This document shows, piece after piece, positions 8,513 through 16,873 of a DNA stretch of 64,000 nt. Every line of letters begins with the position of its first letter. Positions within the stretch are counted from its first letter, which is position 1. Made by a program: the position numbers and the translations under genes. The DNA is from a virus, in the IMG/VR virus record IMGVR_UViG_3300025012_000055, positions 1 to 64,000 of that record, one strand, 5' to 3'. The notes beneath the pieces were generated by a model, which was given only the letters and a program-made list of their open reading frames with translations, searched no databases and was not told the DNA's origin.

Positions 8513-8953
8513 TTATTTAACCAAAACTAAAACAGTCAAAATCCCCACACCAACTATTAATACTTTATTGAAAAAAACATTTCTATTTAATTTCTTTTCA
8601 ATTTTCTTATTCTTATCAGTTAATTCACTTACAATTCCATCTTTTTCATTTATAATTTTACCTTTTAGTATTAATTGTTCTTTTAAATTATTTATAAGTT
8701 CCTTATCTTGAATAATAACTAATTCATAGTCAGATACTTGTCTATTTAAAGAATCAGTAAGTTCTTTATATTTATCTTTTTCTAATTTTAATACATTTAA
8801 TTTTTTAACCTGGTCAATAGTTAACAATAATAAAGTATCATTATTCTCACTAATATACAATTTAGGATACTCATTACTGGTTAATCCAGGTTGAGAAATA
8901 CTTAATTGTGCTATCAGTAGAAAGATTATTAATATCAGAAATTTTCTTATCAT
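8513..8953 (-). CDS. Signal-peptide coiled-coil protein with C-terminal TM (spanin-like)
   Basis: 146 residues: a hydrophobic signal-like N-terminus (residues 3-20), a long charged coiled coil (50-115), and a C-terminal membrane segment (VFFNKVLIVGVGILTVLVLVK). It overlaps the 3' end of the preceding gene by 80 bases in another frame, as outer spanin genes overlap inner spanin genes. There is no lipobox cysteine, so a classic outer-membrane lipoprotein spanin is not supported. A role in envelope disruption at lysis is an inference from layout and topology. Confidence 0.6.
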   Translation of the reverse strand: MIRKFLILIIFLLIAQLSISQPGLTSNEYPKLYISENNDTLLLLTIDQVKKLNVLKLEKDKYKELTDSLNRQVSDYELVIIQDKELINNLKEQLILKGKIINEKDGIVSELTDKNKKIEKKLNRNVFFNKVLIVGVGILTVLVLVK

Positions 8954-9218
8954 AATTTTTATATATTATTTTTATATTTTCTTTTCTTGTTTCGATATTA
9001 AAAAGTGAACTATCTCTTTGTTTTTCCAAAATATTATAAATGGAATCCTTTTCATTTATTTGTTTTTCTAATAATTTTATTTTTTCTTCTTGTTTTGATA
9101 TCTCAATATCATATTTATCATATTTTGGATTATACTTATATAAGAAAAAATATCCCAAAGCACACATCCCAATAATAACTAAAATATATTTAGCGTCTTT
9201 ATTTAATTCAATTTTCAT
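8874..9218 (-). CDS. TM-anchored coiled-coil protein (inner spanin-like)
   Basis: 114 residues: an N-terminal membrane segment (YILVIIGMCALGYFFLY, residues 11-27) followed by a Lys/Glu-rich coiled coil. This is the topology of Rz-type inner spanins, and the overlapping downstream gene fits the partner. No endolysin is recognised next to it, so the lysis role is inferred. Confidence 0.6.
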   Translation of the reverse strand: MKIELNKDAKYILVIIGMCALGYFFLYKYNPKYDKYDIEISKQEEKIKLLEKQINEKDSIYNILEKQRDSSLFNIETRKENIKIIYKNYDKKISDINNLSTDSTIKYFSTWINQ

Positions 9219-9864
9219 TATTTTTAACCCAATTTAACTTATTACTTTTTTGTCTATTATCTTCAGTACTTAATGGTTGTAAATTTGTCCAATGAAAACA
9301 TTTTTTTTGTTCCTCTTCAATTGAAAAATTAAAGGAACTACAAGGTATGATATGGTCTACTTCCCAGTATGAACCATAGTTATCCCAACTCATACTTTCA
9401 TCAAATTGATTTTCCAAATATATTTTTAAATCTTTGATTGAAGATCCAATTAAATTAATAGTTGAATTTGACTTTATATTTCTTTTTAATGCATTACTTA
9501 ATCTGTTCCGTAGGTTATATGTTAATTTGAAGGTGGGATCTTCTTTTCTTCTTTTTTTATTATAATTTTTATTTCTTTCTTTTACTTTATCAAGGTTGTT
9601 CAAATAATATTTTTTATTATAATCTGGATTATTTTCCTTCCATTTTTTCTTAATTTCTTTATTTTTTTCAGGATTATTCAATACCCATTTTTTACGTTTT
9701 TCTTTTAATTTTTCAGGGTTATTTAAATAATATTTTTTATTTATTTCTTTAATGCAATTTTTGCAAGTATTAAAATAACAACCCTTCGTTTTATTATAAT
9801 AATAATCTTCAATTGGTTTTTCAACATCACACTTAATACATTGTTTTAATCCACTATTATACAT
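9208..9864 (-). CDS. HNH homing endonuclease
   Basis: 218 residues. An N-terminal CxxC...CxxC zinc module (residues 9-37) is followed by tandem YYLNNPEKxKEKRKKW-type repeats (residues 44-95) and a C-terminal HNH domain WEVDHIIPCSSF...NLQPLSTEDNRQKSNK. The layout matches free-standing phage HNH endonucleases that spread by homing. It overlaps the inner-spanin-like gene start by 11 bases. Confidence 0.88.
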   Translation of the reverse strand: MYNSGLKQCIKCDVEKPIEDYYYNKTKGCYFNTCKNCIKEINKKYYLNNPEKLKEKRKKWVLNNPEKNKEIKKKWKENNPDYNKKYYLNNLDKVKERNKNYNKKRRKEDPTFKLTYNLRNRLSNALKRNIKSNSTINLIGSSIKDLKIYLENQFDESMSWDNYGSYWEVDHIIPCSSFNFSIEEEQKKCFHWTNLQPLSTEDNRQKSNKLNWVKNNEN

Positions 9865-9909
9865 AATTTATTTTTTCCTTTTTACGTTATTTAATTCAAT
9901 TTTCATATT

Positions 9910-10881
9910 TTATAAAAATAAATCATATAATCTAAACAATTTTCTTCTTAATTTTTCTCCCTGTTTATTAATAAATAATTGATATTTTTTCATTAGGGAA
10001 TTAACTTGTTCTTCTGTTAAAATATTATATCCAATATCCAATCTATTTGTTGAGGTTAATTTAAAAAAATTCCATAAATATTTAATTTTGTCAATTAAAT
10101 TTAATTTTATTATATAATTTTTAGATTCTTCCATAATTGTAAAAAATATTCTTTTATCATAATTATCAACACCTTTTAAATTACTATTATCAAATTCTTT
10201 AAAAATATTATAATGAATCATAATTATTGAAGTTTTATACCCATCCGTATTTTTAATATATTCTGAAAACCAATTATTAAATTGTTGATTATTTTTAATC
10301 ATTCCCTTTGTCCATCCTTGTTGTTCTAATAGTGATTTTAATTCTCCATATATTCCAGACACCTTAGAATTAATTTCGCTTTCTATTGATCTGTCCAAAA
10401 TATCTACAAATTTATCTACAACTTCTCTATTTTTTTTAATAAATCTTCTTGAAAAATTTGATGCCTCTATTGGTCTTAATCTATCTGCTGTTTTCCTTTT
10501 TCCAAGCATAAAAAATTGTAATGCATGATTAACTTCATGGGGTATATCTTCTAATAAATTATTATTAATAATATTAAAAAATAATATGGTGTTATTATTT
10601 GTTTTTTTAGATTTTCTAATATCAAAATAACTCGCCTGACTTTTATCATTATAATCAATAATAATTTTATTTATTTTAACATTTTCTAATTCTGGCAATT
10701 GATTCTTATTAATTGCGTATTGCCCATATTGTTTATCTTTTAAATAATTTATTAAAAATTTTGATAATATATCAACATCAATATTGGCCCCCAATTTTTC
10801 ATTTAACATTTGAAATACCTTATCTTCTATAAACATTTTAAATTGTTGTTCATTTAATCTTATAATTTTCATATTATGCAC
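9910..10881 (-). CDS. Putative HExxH metallopeptidase, virion-associated
   Basis: 323 residues from the first Met; Met 4 (10872), giving MKIIRLNEQQFKMFIE, is the likelier start because it matches the N-terminal motif of other genes here. The motif HEVNHALQFF (about residue 116) fits a zinc metallopeptidase HExxH; the Glu in PIEAS about 25 residues later could be the third ligand. The N-terminal helix ending FIE could be a capsid-targeting segment, which would make this an internal virion protein. Substrate unknown. Confidence 0.6.
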   Translation of the reverse strand: MHNMKIIRLNEQQFKMFIEDKVFQMLNEKLGANIDVDILSKFLINYLKDKQYGQYAINKNQLPELENVKINKIIIDYNDKSQASYFDIRKSKKTNNNTILFFNIINNNLLEDIPHEVNHALQFFMLGKRKTADRLRPIEASNFSRRFIKKNREVVDKFVDILDRSIESEINSKVSGIYGELKSLLEQQGWTKGMIKNNQQFNNWFSEYIKNTDGYKTSIIMIHYNIFKEFDNSNLKGVDNYDKRIFFTIMEESKNYIIKLNLIDKIKYLWNFFKLTSTNRLDIGYNILTEEQVNSLMKKYQLFINKQGEKLRRKLFRLYDLFL

Positions 10882-11356
10882 TTATTTCCTTAGACCATTT
10901 TTCTGACCATATTGTCCAATATGATTTTAATTTTTGAAGTGTTTCAATAACAGAATCTGTTAAATGTAATTGTTCTGATGTTATATAAACTGATTCTATA
11001 TCATCTAATGAATAAATCCATGAAATATTTTCTTTTATAAGTTTACCACTCCACTCCACATTATCACCATAAATTTTAAATTCTCCATATTCAACTGGAG
11101 AAGAAACAGAAGATTCAAATTGTTCTTTTTCTTCTTGTAATTCTTCATCCGTTAATTCTTCATCATCTTCTCTTATAAGTGATTGTTGTTTTTCACCAAA
11201 TAAAAGATTATCTTCTTTTTTTTCATTGTTACTATCATTATAATCCTCTTTAATTAATTGAGATTGAGGTTGGTTTTTAGTTTTATTATATTCTTTCATT
11301 TTTTTGATAAGAGATTTCATTTCATCATATCCATTAATGGTGTTAGTGTTTTTCAT
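10874..11356 (-). CDS. Hypothetical acidic protein of the virion block
   Basis: 160 residues with a Lys-rich N-terminus, a very acidic middle (residues 60-95, DDEELTDEELQEEKEQ) and a Trp-rich C-terminus (SYWTIWSEKWSKE). No family recognised. It sits directly upstream of the metallopeptidase and behind a late-type motif at 11371-11383, so it is probably expressed late. Confidence 0.55.
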   Translation of the reverse strand: MKNTNTINGYDEMKSLIKKMKEYNKTKNQPQSQLIKEDYNDSNNEKKEDNLLFGEKQQSLIREDDEELTDEELQEEKEQFESSVSSPVEYGEFKIYGDNVEWSGKLIKENISWIYSLDDIESVYITSEQLHLTDSVIETLQKLKSYWTIWSEKWSKEISA

Positions 11357-11370
11357 AATATTTTGTATTT

Positions 11371-11384
11371 TTTATATAAATATC
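11371..11384 (-). promoter_or_regulatory. Late-type promoter motif
   Basis: Minus-strand ATATTTATATAAA about 15-28 bases before the start at 11356. Confidence 0.5.
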
Positions 11385-11410
11385 CCTTAAAACTAAAATA
11401 ATTCATTTTT

Positions 11411-11448
11411 TATTTGGATATATCAAATATTTTACTTACCTTTGTATT
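11411..11448 (+). promoter_or_regulatory. Host-type promoter
   Basis: TTTGG near 11413 and TACCTTTG ending at 11444, inside the conserved TTTACTTACCTTTGTATT block that recurs before many plus-strand genes. Confidence 0.75.
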
Positions 11449-11471
11449 ATTAAACTTAAAACTTAAAAACA

Positions 11472-11948
11472 ATGAAAAACAAAATGATAACAAATCAAAC
11501 ATTAAACGCAATTAAAGAAAACATAATTAATGGGGCCAAAGAAAATTTTATTAATGATGGATACCTTGCCCCTGTTGCCATTATTCTTCCCAAAATAGGC
11601 GAATTGAAAATGATTCTTTTAAATCTCTCCACCATTGAAGAAAAAGAAAAAACAGAGTTATTTCTTAAAGAATATGTTATAAATAATAATGCTTTAATGA
11701 TAATGACCATTTCGGAATGCTGGATGAAAAAAATGGATAAAAAAGAATTTGAACTTATTGGGGGGTCATTAAAAAATGTTGAGGATAAAACAGAGGGGGT
11801 TATTATTACATTTGAAACTGCATTTACCTGTGAATTAATTCAATTTGAAATTGATAAAGAAAAACAAATTTTACATAATGAAATGAGAAGCACAGAATAT
11901 GAAGGTAGATTTTCAAATATTCTCAAAAAACCAATAAATGAAAATTAA
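11472..11948 (+). CDS. Conserved-looking hypothetical protein
   Basis: 158 residues, mixed alpha/beta; a second Met (residue 5) could be the start. It has its own host-type promoter and is an isolated plus-strand gene inside the minus-strand virion block, suggesting early or middle expression. No family recognised. Confidence 0.6.
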   Translation: MKNKMITNQTLNAIKENIINGAKENFINDGYLAPVAIILPKIGELKMILLNLSTIEEKEKTELFLKEYVINNNALMIMTISECWMKKMDKKEFELIGGSLKNVEDKTEGVIITFETAFTCELIQFEIDKEKQILHNEMRSTEYEGRFSNILKKPINEN

Positions 11949-11994
11949 TCAATAGTTAAATTGGAAAGAAAATAAATGATATTGGGATTTTAAA

Positions 11995-12058
11995 TGCTTA
12001 TTTTTTTAACTATTATTTATTTAAATCATCCACTATATAAATACCTGTTAAATAAGCA
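11995..12058. repeat. Long inverted repeat in a convergent intergenic region
   Basis: TGCTTATTT...TTAAC at 11995-12010 is complementary to GTTAAATAAGCA at 12047-12058, apart from a small T bulge. It lies between the ends of two converging genes and may act as a processing or termination hairpin. Little else is seen between 11949 and 12089. Confidence 0.4.
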
Positions 12059-12089
12059 AAAGACTAATTATTTTTAAAAAAAATTTAGA

Positions 12090-12989
12090 TTAGAGTCCCT
12101 CTATTATTGTAGAAAATAATTGTGAAGTATCAATTACTTCTTTAATTTGTCTTACTTCATGTGTTGGCTCATTAAAGTTTGGTGAAAGTATTTCAAATTC
12201 ATTAAATTGTTTATAAATATTCTCATCAAAATCATAAATTGTTCTCATCCCAGAACTTAAATCTTTAACTTGATTCCCATATAAACCTATGGCCAAAGTA
12301 TCAATAGAGTGTGAAGTTAATTCTACTTCGATCATCAATGGATTAAAGAAAGTATTTGATATAATTATATCAGTATTTGGTTGCCCTATAATTGGAATTG
12401 CATTGCTTTTTATGCTTGGTGCAGAACTCGGAGTTAATGTACAAAAAACTAAACTACCTGTAGAAGTAAAGCGATATTTCACTGCTTTTTGTGTAACTGT
12501 TTCCAAATTTTCGGTTACAGGCTCGCAACGATTATTCGATGTTATTATCCTAAATAAATTAGGAATTTTACTGCCATCTGGATTTAAATATTCGATCCTA
12601 TATCCAACTAATTGTTGATCAGAAAGTTTATTTTGAAAATCAGATAAATCAGATCTATTAGAATCTAAAATAATTCCTTTAACATCAGGAATTGAACTCA
12701 AATTTCCACAATCAACAATTTTTGTTTTAAATTCTTTTGGTCTTATAACAATATTATAAAATCCTTTTATATTGAAATTTGCTGCTGGTAATTTTAAGCC
12801 ATATAAACCTCCCAATATTTGATTTGGTTGATCTGGGTGATTTACAGGAGTTAAAACATCATTTGGGTCCAATCTGTTCACAGAGCCCAGAATTACACTT
12901 TCTCTTGATGGGGAGAAAGTATAAAATATTTCTACGGATGAGATATCGGGATTTGCACTACGAATTACGCCATAAGATCCAGTTGACAT
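12090..12989 (-). CDS. Virion structural protein (baseplate/tail region)
   Basis: 299 residues rich in beta-forming residues, Ser, Thr and Asn. No named family recognised. It lies in a run of virion genes (12090-19104) all read leftward and has a late-type motif at 13003-13015 just upstream. The assignment as structural rests on context and composition. Confidence 0.55.
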   Translation of the reverse strand: MSTGSYGVIRSANPDISSVEIFYTFSPSRESVILGSVNRLDPNDVLTPVNHPDQPNQILGGLYGLKLPAANFNIKGFYNIVIRPKEFKTKIVDCGNLSSIPDVKGIILDSNRSDLSDFQNKLSDQQLVGYRIEYLNPDGSKIPNLFRIITSNNRCEPVTENLETVTQKAVKYRFTSTGSLVFCTLTPSSAPSIKSNAIPIIGQPNTDIIISNTFFNPLMIEVELTSHSIDTLAIGLYGNQVKDLSSGMRTIYDFDENIYKQFNEFEILSPNFNEPTHEVRQIKEVIDTSQLFSTIIEGL

Positions 12990-13001
12990 TTTAAGTATAT
13001 T

Positions 13002-13016
13002 TTTATATAAATATTA
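13002..13016 (-). promoter_or_regulatory. Late-type promoter motif
   Basis: Minus-strand AATATTTATATAAAA about 14-27 bases before the start at 12989. Confidence 0.5.
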
Positions 13017-13027
13017 TCTAAATTAAT

Positions 13028-14071
13028 TTATTGTTCTGAAATTATAAAATATTTTCTTTGATATTTTATTAAATGCCCCACCCCCATTATTTCTGCTAAT
13101 CTATAATGATTTTCAAAAACACTCAATTCGTTTCTATCAATAAAAATATCACTATCTATTTTAGGTAATTGAACCAACCCCATTTTAATTTCTTCTTTTA
13201 TTGCTGGAAGTAAAGTGGTATTATATATATTCCAACCAGAAAATACGGTTATATTTGATGGAAGAAAATCAGATGGTATTTTAAAATTTGTTTCATTATT
13301 ATCTATAAATGTTTTATAATCGATTGGGGTAAGAGTATAGTCAATAAATCCTCTGTTAGTATTGATATCTGTTCCACTAAATCTTACCCACTTATTTCCC
13401 GGTTCTGGTTTATTTACAATAAATGGATCAAGTAATTGAAATCTTTTTACTTCATTTAATTTACTGTCGGTTTCACCTGTTATAACATAATTTTGATTTG
13501 TAATAAAATCACTTAATTGAAAATTTTGTGATATCCCTGTTGTTATAATTATTCCAGAACCACTATTATCAGTACCACTATATTCTGATAAAATAACATC
13601 AGTTATTTGCCCAGTAGTAATATTTACTATATCAGCAAAATTTAACCCAGGAATTGATTTATTTATTTTATATACTGTTTTATCAAAATTGGGATTTGGT
13701 TTTGGCATAATCATCTGTACAATAACAGTATCTATTATATTACCAAAAGATATATTTAATTCTGTTCCTATTTGTATTTCAGGAAATAAAACTGAATTAT
13801 CTTCAATTCTTATAAAAAAATTACCAAATACCCCCAGATACATACCAATATCTGAAAATATCTGACCATCACCTTTTGCCAGTTGATTACAATTACCAAA
13901 TATTTCCTTATTAATTTCTTCAGTTATATCAGTATAAAGTCCAATATTATCATATGATTGTTTTAAAAATATTCCAATCTTCAAATCTGGTTGAATAAAA
14001 TTTGGTGGAAATATTGTATTCCCAGATATTGTTAAACCATTTAATATTATTTTTCTTTTTATAAGTTCCAT
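13028..14071 (-). CDS. Virion structural protein
   Basis: 347 residues with many Ile, Asn, Gly and Thr and no membrane segments, as expected for a beta-rich virion protein. It follows the 248-residue gene after 3 bases, so the genes at 14821, 14071 and 12989 are likely co-transcribed. No family recognised. Confidence 0.55.
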   Translation of the reverse strand: MELIKRKIILNGLTISGNTIFPPNFIQPDLKIGIFLKQSYDNIGLYTDITEEINKEIFGNCNQLAKGDGQIFSDIGMYLGVFGNFFIRIEDNSVLFPEIQIGTELNISFGNIIDTVIVQMIMPKPNPNFDKTVYKINKSIPGLNFADIVNITTGQITDVILSEYSGTDNSGSGIIITTGISQNFQLSDFITNQNYVITGETDSKLNEVKRFQLLDPFIVNKPEPGNKWVRFSGTDINTNRGFIDYTLTPIDYKTFIDNNETNFKIPSDFLPSNITVFSGWNIYNTTLLPAIKEEIKMGLVQLPKIDSDIFIDRNELSVFENHYRLAEIMGVGHLIKYQRKYFIISEQ

Positions 14072-14074
14072 TTT

Positions 14075-14821
14075 TTAATTATTGTCTATTACAACTTCAA
14101 TTATTGTCAAACGACTTACTGGTTTACTTTGAAAAGTAGATTGAACAGCATCTATAATTTCATAAGTATTATTTTTATTAAATATAAATTTAAAATATAA
14201 AAATTCATCTTTATAATCATTAGCATTAACTTTACCAGAACCACTTTTTACAGGATTAAAAAAGGATATTCTTTTCCCTGTTTTAGCATTAAAAAAAGTT
14301 AATTTCATAAAAATATCTTTTGGAAAATCAATATCTTTTAAATAATATAAAAAATAACCCTCATCTCCAGGATTAATTAAAAATCTGGATATAATTGATA
14401 TTCTGTCTATATTTTGATTAATAGGTATTGTAGGAATAATGGTACTAAATAATTTAGTTTGTGTTCTTGAATCCATTGAATCATAAAAATCCATCACATA
14501 AAAACTATTTGAAAATACCTTTTTTAATCTGTCATCATTTGAAGTTCCATCAGTGTTAAAACCAATATATTTATAATCAAGATAAAAAGTTTCAGTATCA
14601 CAATCATAAAAATTAATACGGAATTGAATTGGTTTTGGAAATAAAATAGGTGAATATCTAACTTTTTCTAAATCTTTATTTATATTTACAGATTTTCTCT
14701 TTTCTTTTCTTATAAGTTCTTCAATTATTTCTGAATTATCCATCGGGTCAAATTCCAAATTTAATGGAATTATTATATTTGTATCTCCACTTGCGGTTAA
14801 TATTTTATATTTTAAACTCAT
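14075..14821 (-). CDS. Virion structural protein
   Basis: 248 residues. The N-terminus (MSLKYKILTASGDTNIIIPLNLEFDP) looks like a beta-rich tail component; the sequence includes DFYDSMDSRTQTKLFSTIIPT. It is tightly packed between two other virion genes. No family recognised. Confidence 0.55.
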   Translation of the reverse strand: MSLKYKILTASGDTNIIIPLNLEFDPMDNSEIIEELIRKEKRKSVNINKDLEKVRYSPILFPKPIQFRINFYDCDTETFYLDYKYIGFNTDGTSNDDRLKKVFSNSFYVMDFYDSMDSRTQTKLFSTIIPTIPINQNIDRISIISRFLINPGDEGYFLYYLKDIDFPKDIFMKLTFFNAKTGKRISFFNPVKSGSGKVNANDYKDEFLYFKFIFNKNNTYEIIDAVQSTFQSKPVSRLTIIEVVIDNN

Positions 14822-14827
14822 GTTAAA

Positions 14828-16873
14828 TTAACATTTTTTTGGATCATTATTATCAGTTTGATTTTTATTTTCCTCATCTTTGGAACTTGTTCCTGGGCCA
14901 CTTGGCCCTGGTTCGGGTGTAGATTTATCACCTTCTGCAATACATTTATCTTTTGCATCCAATGGGGACCCCGTTCCACTTCCAAATTTATTGGTAACTT
15001 CAATTGTAGTAGAATCAATTGGTTTTATTGTCATAAACTTCCCACCACCAAAATCAACATTATTAATTGGTGATACCTTTCTCACATATAAATTATAATT
15101 ATCATATAAATAATGATGATCATTAATAAATGGATAATCAACACCATCTCCATCTTCTATTTGACCAATATCTAATAAATCTTTCCATTTCATATTTCCC
15201 TCATTATCTACTTTACTTGCATAAGTTGGAATTCCAATTGTTGTCCCAGTATTTCCTATTTCAATATTGCTAGAAAATTTTTTAATATCTATTTTATAAA
15301 ATGGTTTATAATATTTTATGCTTCCAGTTTCTAAATAAACAATAATATTATCAATAACAACAGAATCTCTAGAAATCCCATTACTATTAAAAGTAAAATC
15401 AAATCCCAAATTTCCGTTTTCTGTACATTGTAAAACCTCTGTATATGTTCCAACTAATGTTCTAATAGTACCTAGGTTATTACCACATTTTACTCTTACT
15501 TCTAATTGTCCATATGATGGATTTGGAACGCTAGTTATATCAAAACTAATTGTATAAAATTTATCTATTTCTAGTTTATTAATACTAACAGAACCTGCCC
15601 AAATTCCCGATGTATTACCATATATATAAAATAATGAATTATTAAGTATTAATATAGTATTTAATGATGTGACTGGATTCAATAATTTCAACCACCCCTT
15701 ATCATAATTATTATCAAAACTATCTTCAAATATAAGATCACCACATTCATTATATCCAAATTTATGAAATCTTGTACTGACAATTTCTTGAGTTAACAAA
15801 TTATGATCAAATAATACTTCATCCCCAATATATGATTCTCCTATATTTTTTGTAAAATTACTAACTGAATCAGTATAAACCCTATTAAATCCTTCTTCTA
15901 ACTCAATCATTTTTGTTGATCCAGATTTAACAATACCTAAATATAAGTCTGAAATTGGTCTTCCCAAATAATCTTTTAATCCAGATATTTCAATATCCTT
16001 ATTAAAAATAAATTGAACGATTTGATCATTAAAAATATTTTTTTCAAACCCAGATTTAAAAACACTATAATCATTAACATCTGTTAATATTTTAAATAAT
16101 CTTCTGTATTTCTTTTTTGATAAACTTTTAGTTTTTATAACTATATTATCAATATCTAAATCATTTCCTATCCCATTTTGAAAACTAAAAGCTATAACAT
16201 TATTAAATGTAGGAATTAATCTTTCGCTATATACTCCATTTGCACTTCTAAAAGTTCCAACAGTATTTCCAAATCGCACTCTTACTCTTCCATTATTTTT
16301 AAGATTTTTTACTTCATATGTGATTTCATATTCTATATCAATATCAATAATGTTTTCTATTACAGCAATAGGACTATTATTAACTCCACTATATCTCATT
16401 ACTCCGTCAATTATTTGTAATGCCGATGTATTTTGTCCAGCAAATCCCCACCCTTTATTGACATTATTATAAAATGTATCTTCAAAAATAATTTCATCAA
16501 ATCCATCGCTTATTGTATCAGAACTAAAAGGATAAAGAATCTGTATTACCCAATTATTCTTGTCTAATAAAGTAATATCATTATTTGATATTTCTTTAAA
16601 TTTTTTAGTAAAAAATATAGTATCCTCTGGGCTTGATGAATTAATATTAGTAATTTTTGTAATTTCATCATATGTTAATAAATTTATTTTACCATATATT
16701 CTATATTGTGTTGACCTTTGCCTTTCAATATTAAATTGTTCATCAAGATTAAATAATGAATTAATATCCCCCTCTCTTAATAATCTATTTTTACTTTCAA
16801 GATTTAATTTAATTTGAAAATCTTGATCCGTAGATAATAAATGTTTTTTACTGGATAATAGATGCTGAGTCAT
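14828..16873 (-). CDS. Virion protein with two carbohydrate-binding-like modules
   Basis: 681 residues. Two related segments of about 130 residues begin IIFEDTFYNNVNKGW (about residue 127) and LIFEDSFDNNYDKGW (about 378). Each continues to a ...VRFGNTVGT / VKCGNNLGT strand and ends in ...DIDNIVIKT / VIDNIIVYL. This is the look of jelly-roll carbohydrate-binding modules duplicated within a tail protein. The C-terminus is low-complexity (GPSGPGTSSKDEENK). The stop of the upstream gene overlaps this start (TAATG). Likely a receptor-facing baseplate or tail component. Confidence 0.6.
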   Translation of the reverse strand: MTQHLLSSKKHLLSTDQDFQIKLNLESKNRLLREGDINSLFNLDEQFNIERQRSTQYRIYGKINLLTYDEITKITNINSSSPEDTIFFTKKFKEISNNDITLLDKNNWVIQILYPFSSDTISDGFDEIIFEDTFYNNVNKGWGFAGQNTSALQIIDGVMRYSGVNNSPIAVIENIIDIDIEYEITYEVKNLKNNGRVRVRFGNTVGTFRSANGVYSERLIPTFNNVIAFSFQNGIGNDLDIDNIVIKTKSLSKKKYRRLFKILTDVNDYSVFKSGFEKNIFNDQIVQFIFNKDIEISGLKDYLGRPISDLYLGIVKSGSTKMIELEEGFNRVYTDSVSNFTKNIGESYIGDEVLFDHNLLTQEIVSTRFHKFGYNECGDLIFEDSFDNNYDKGWLKLLNPVTSLNTILILNNSLFYIYGNTSGIWAGSVSINKLEIDKFYTISFDITSVPNPSYGQLEVRVKCGNNLGTIRTLVGTYTEVLQCTENGNLGFDFTFNSNGISRDSVVIDNIIVYLETGSIKYYKPFYKIDIKKFSSNIEIGNTGTTIGIPTYASKVDNEGNMKWKDLLDIGQIEDGDGVDYPFINDHHYLYDNYNLYVRKVSPINNVDFGGGKFMTIKPIDSTTIEVTNKFGSGTGSPLDAKDKCIAEGDKSTPEPGPSGPGTSSKDEENKNQTDNNDPKKC

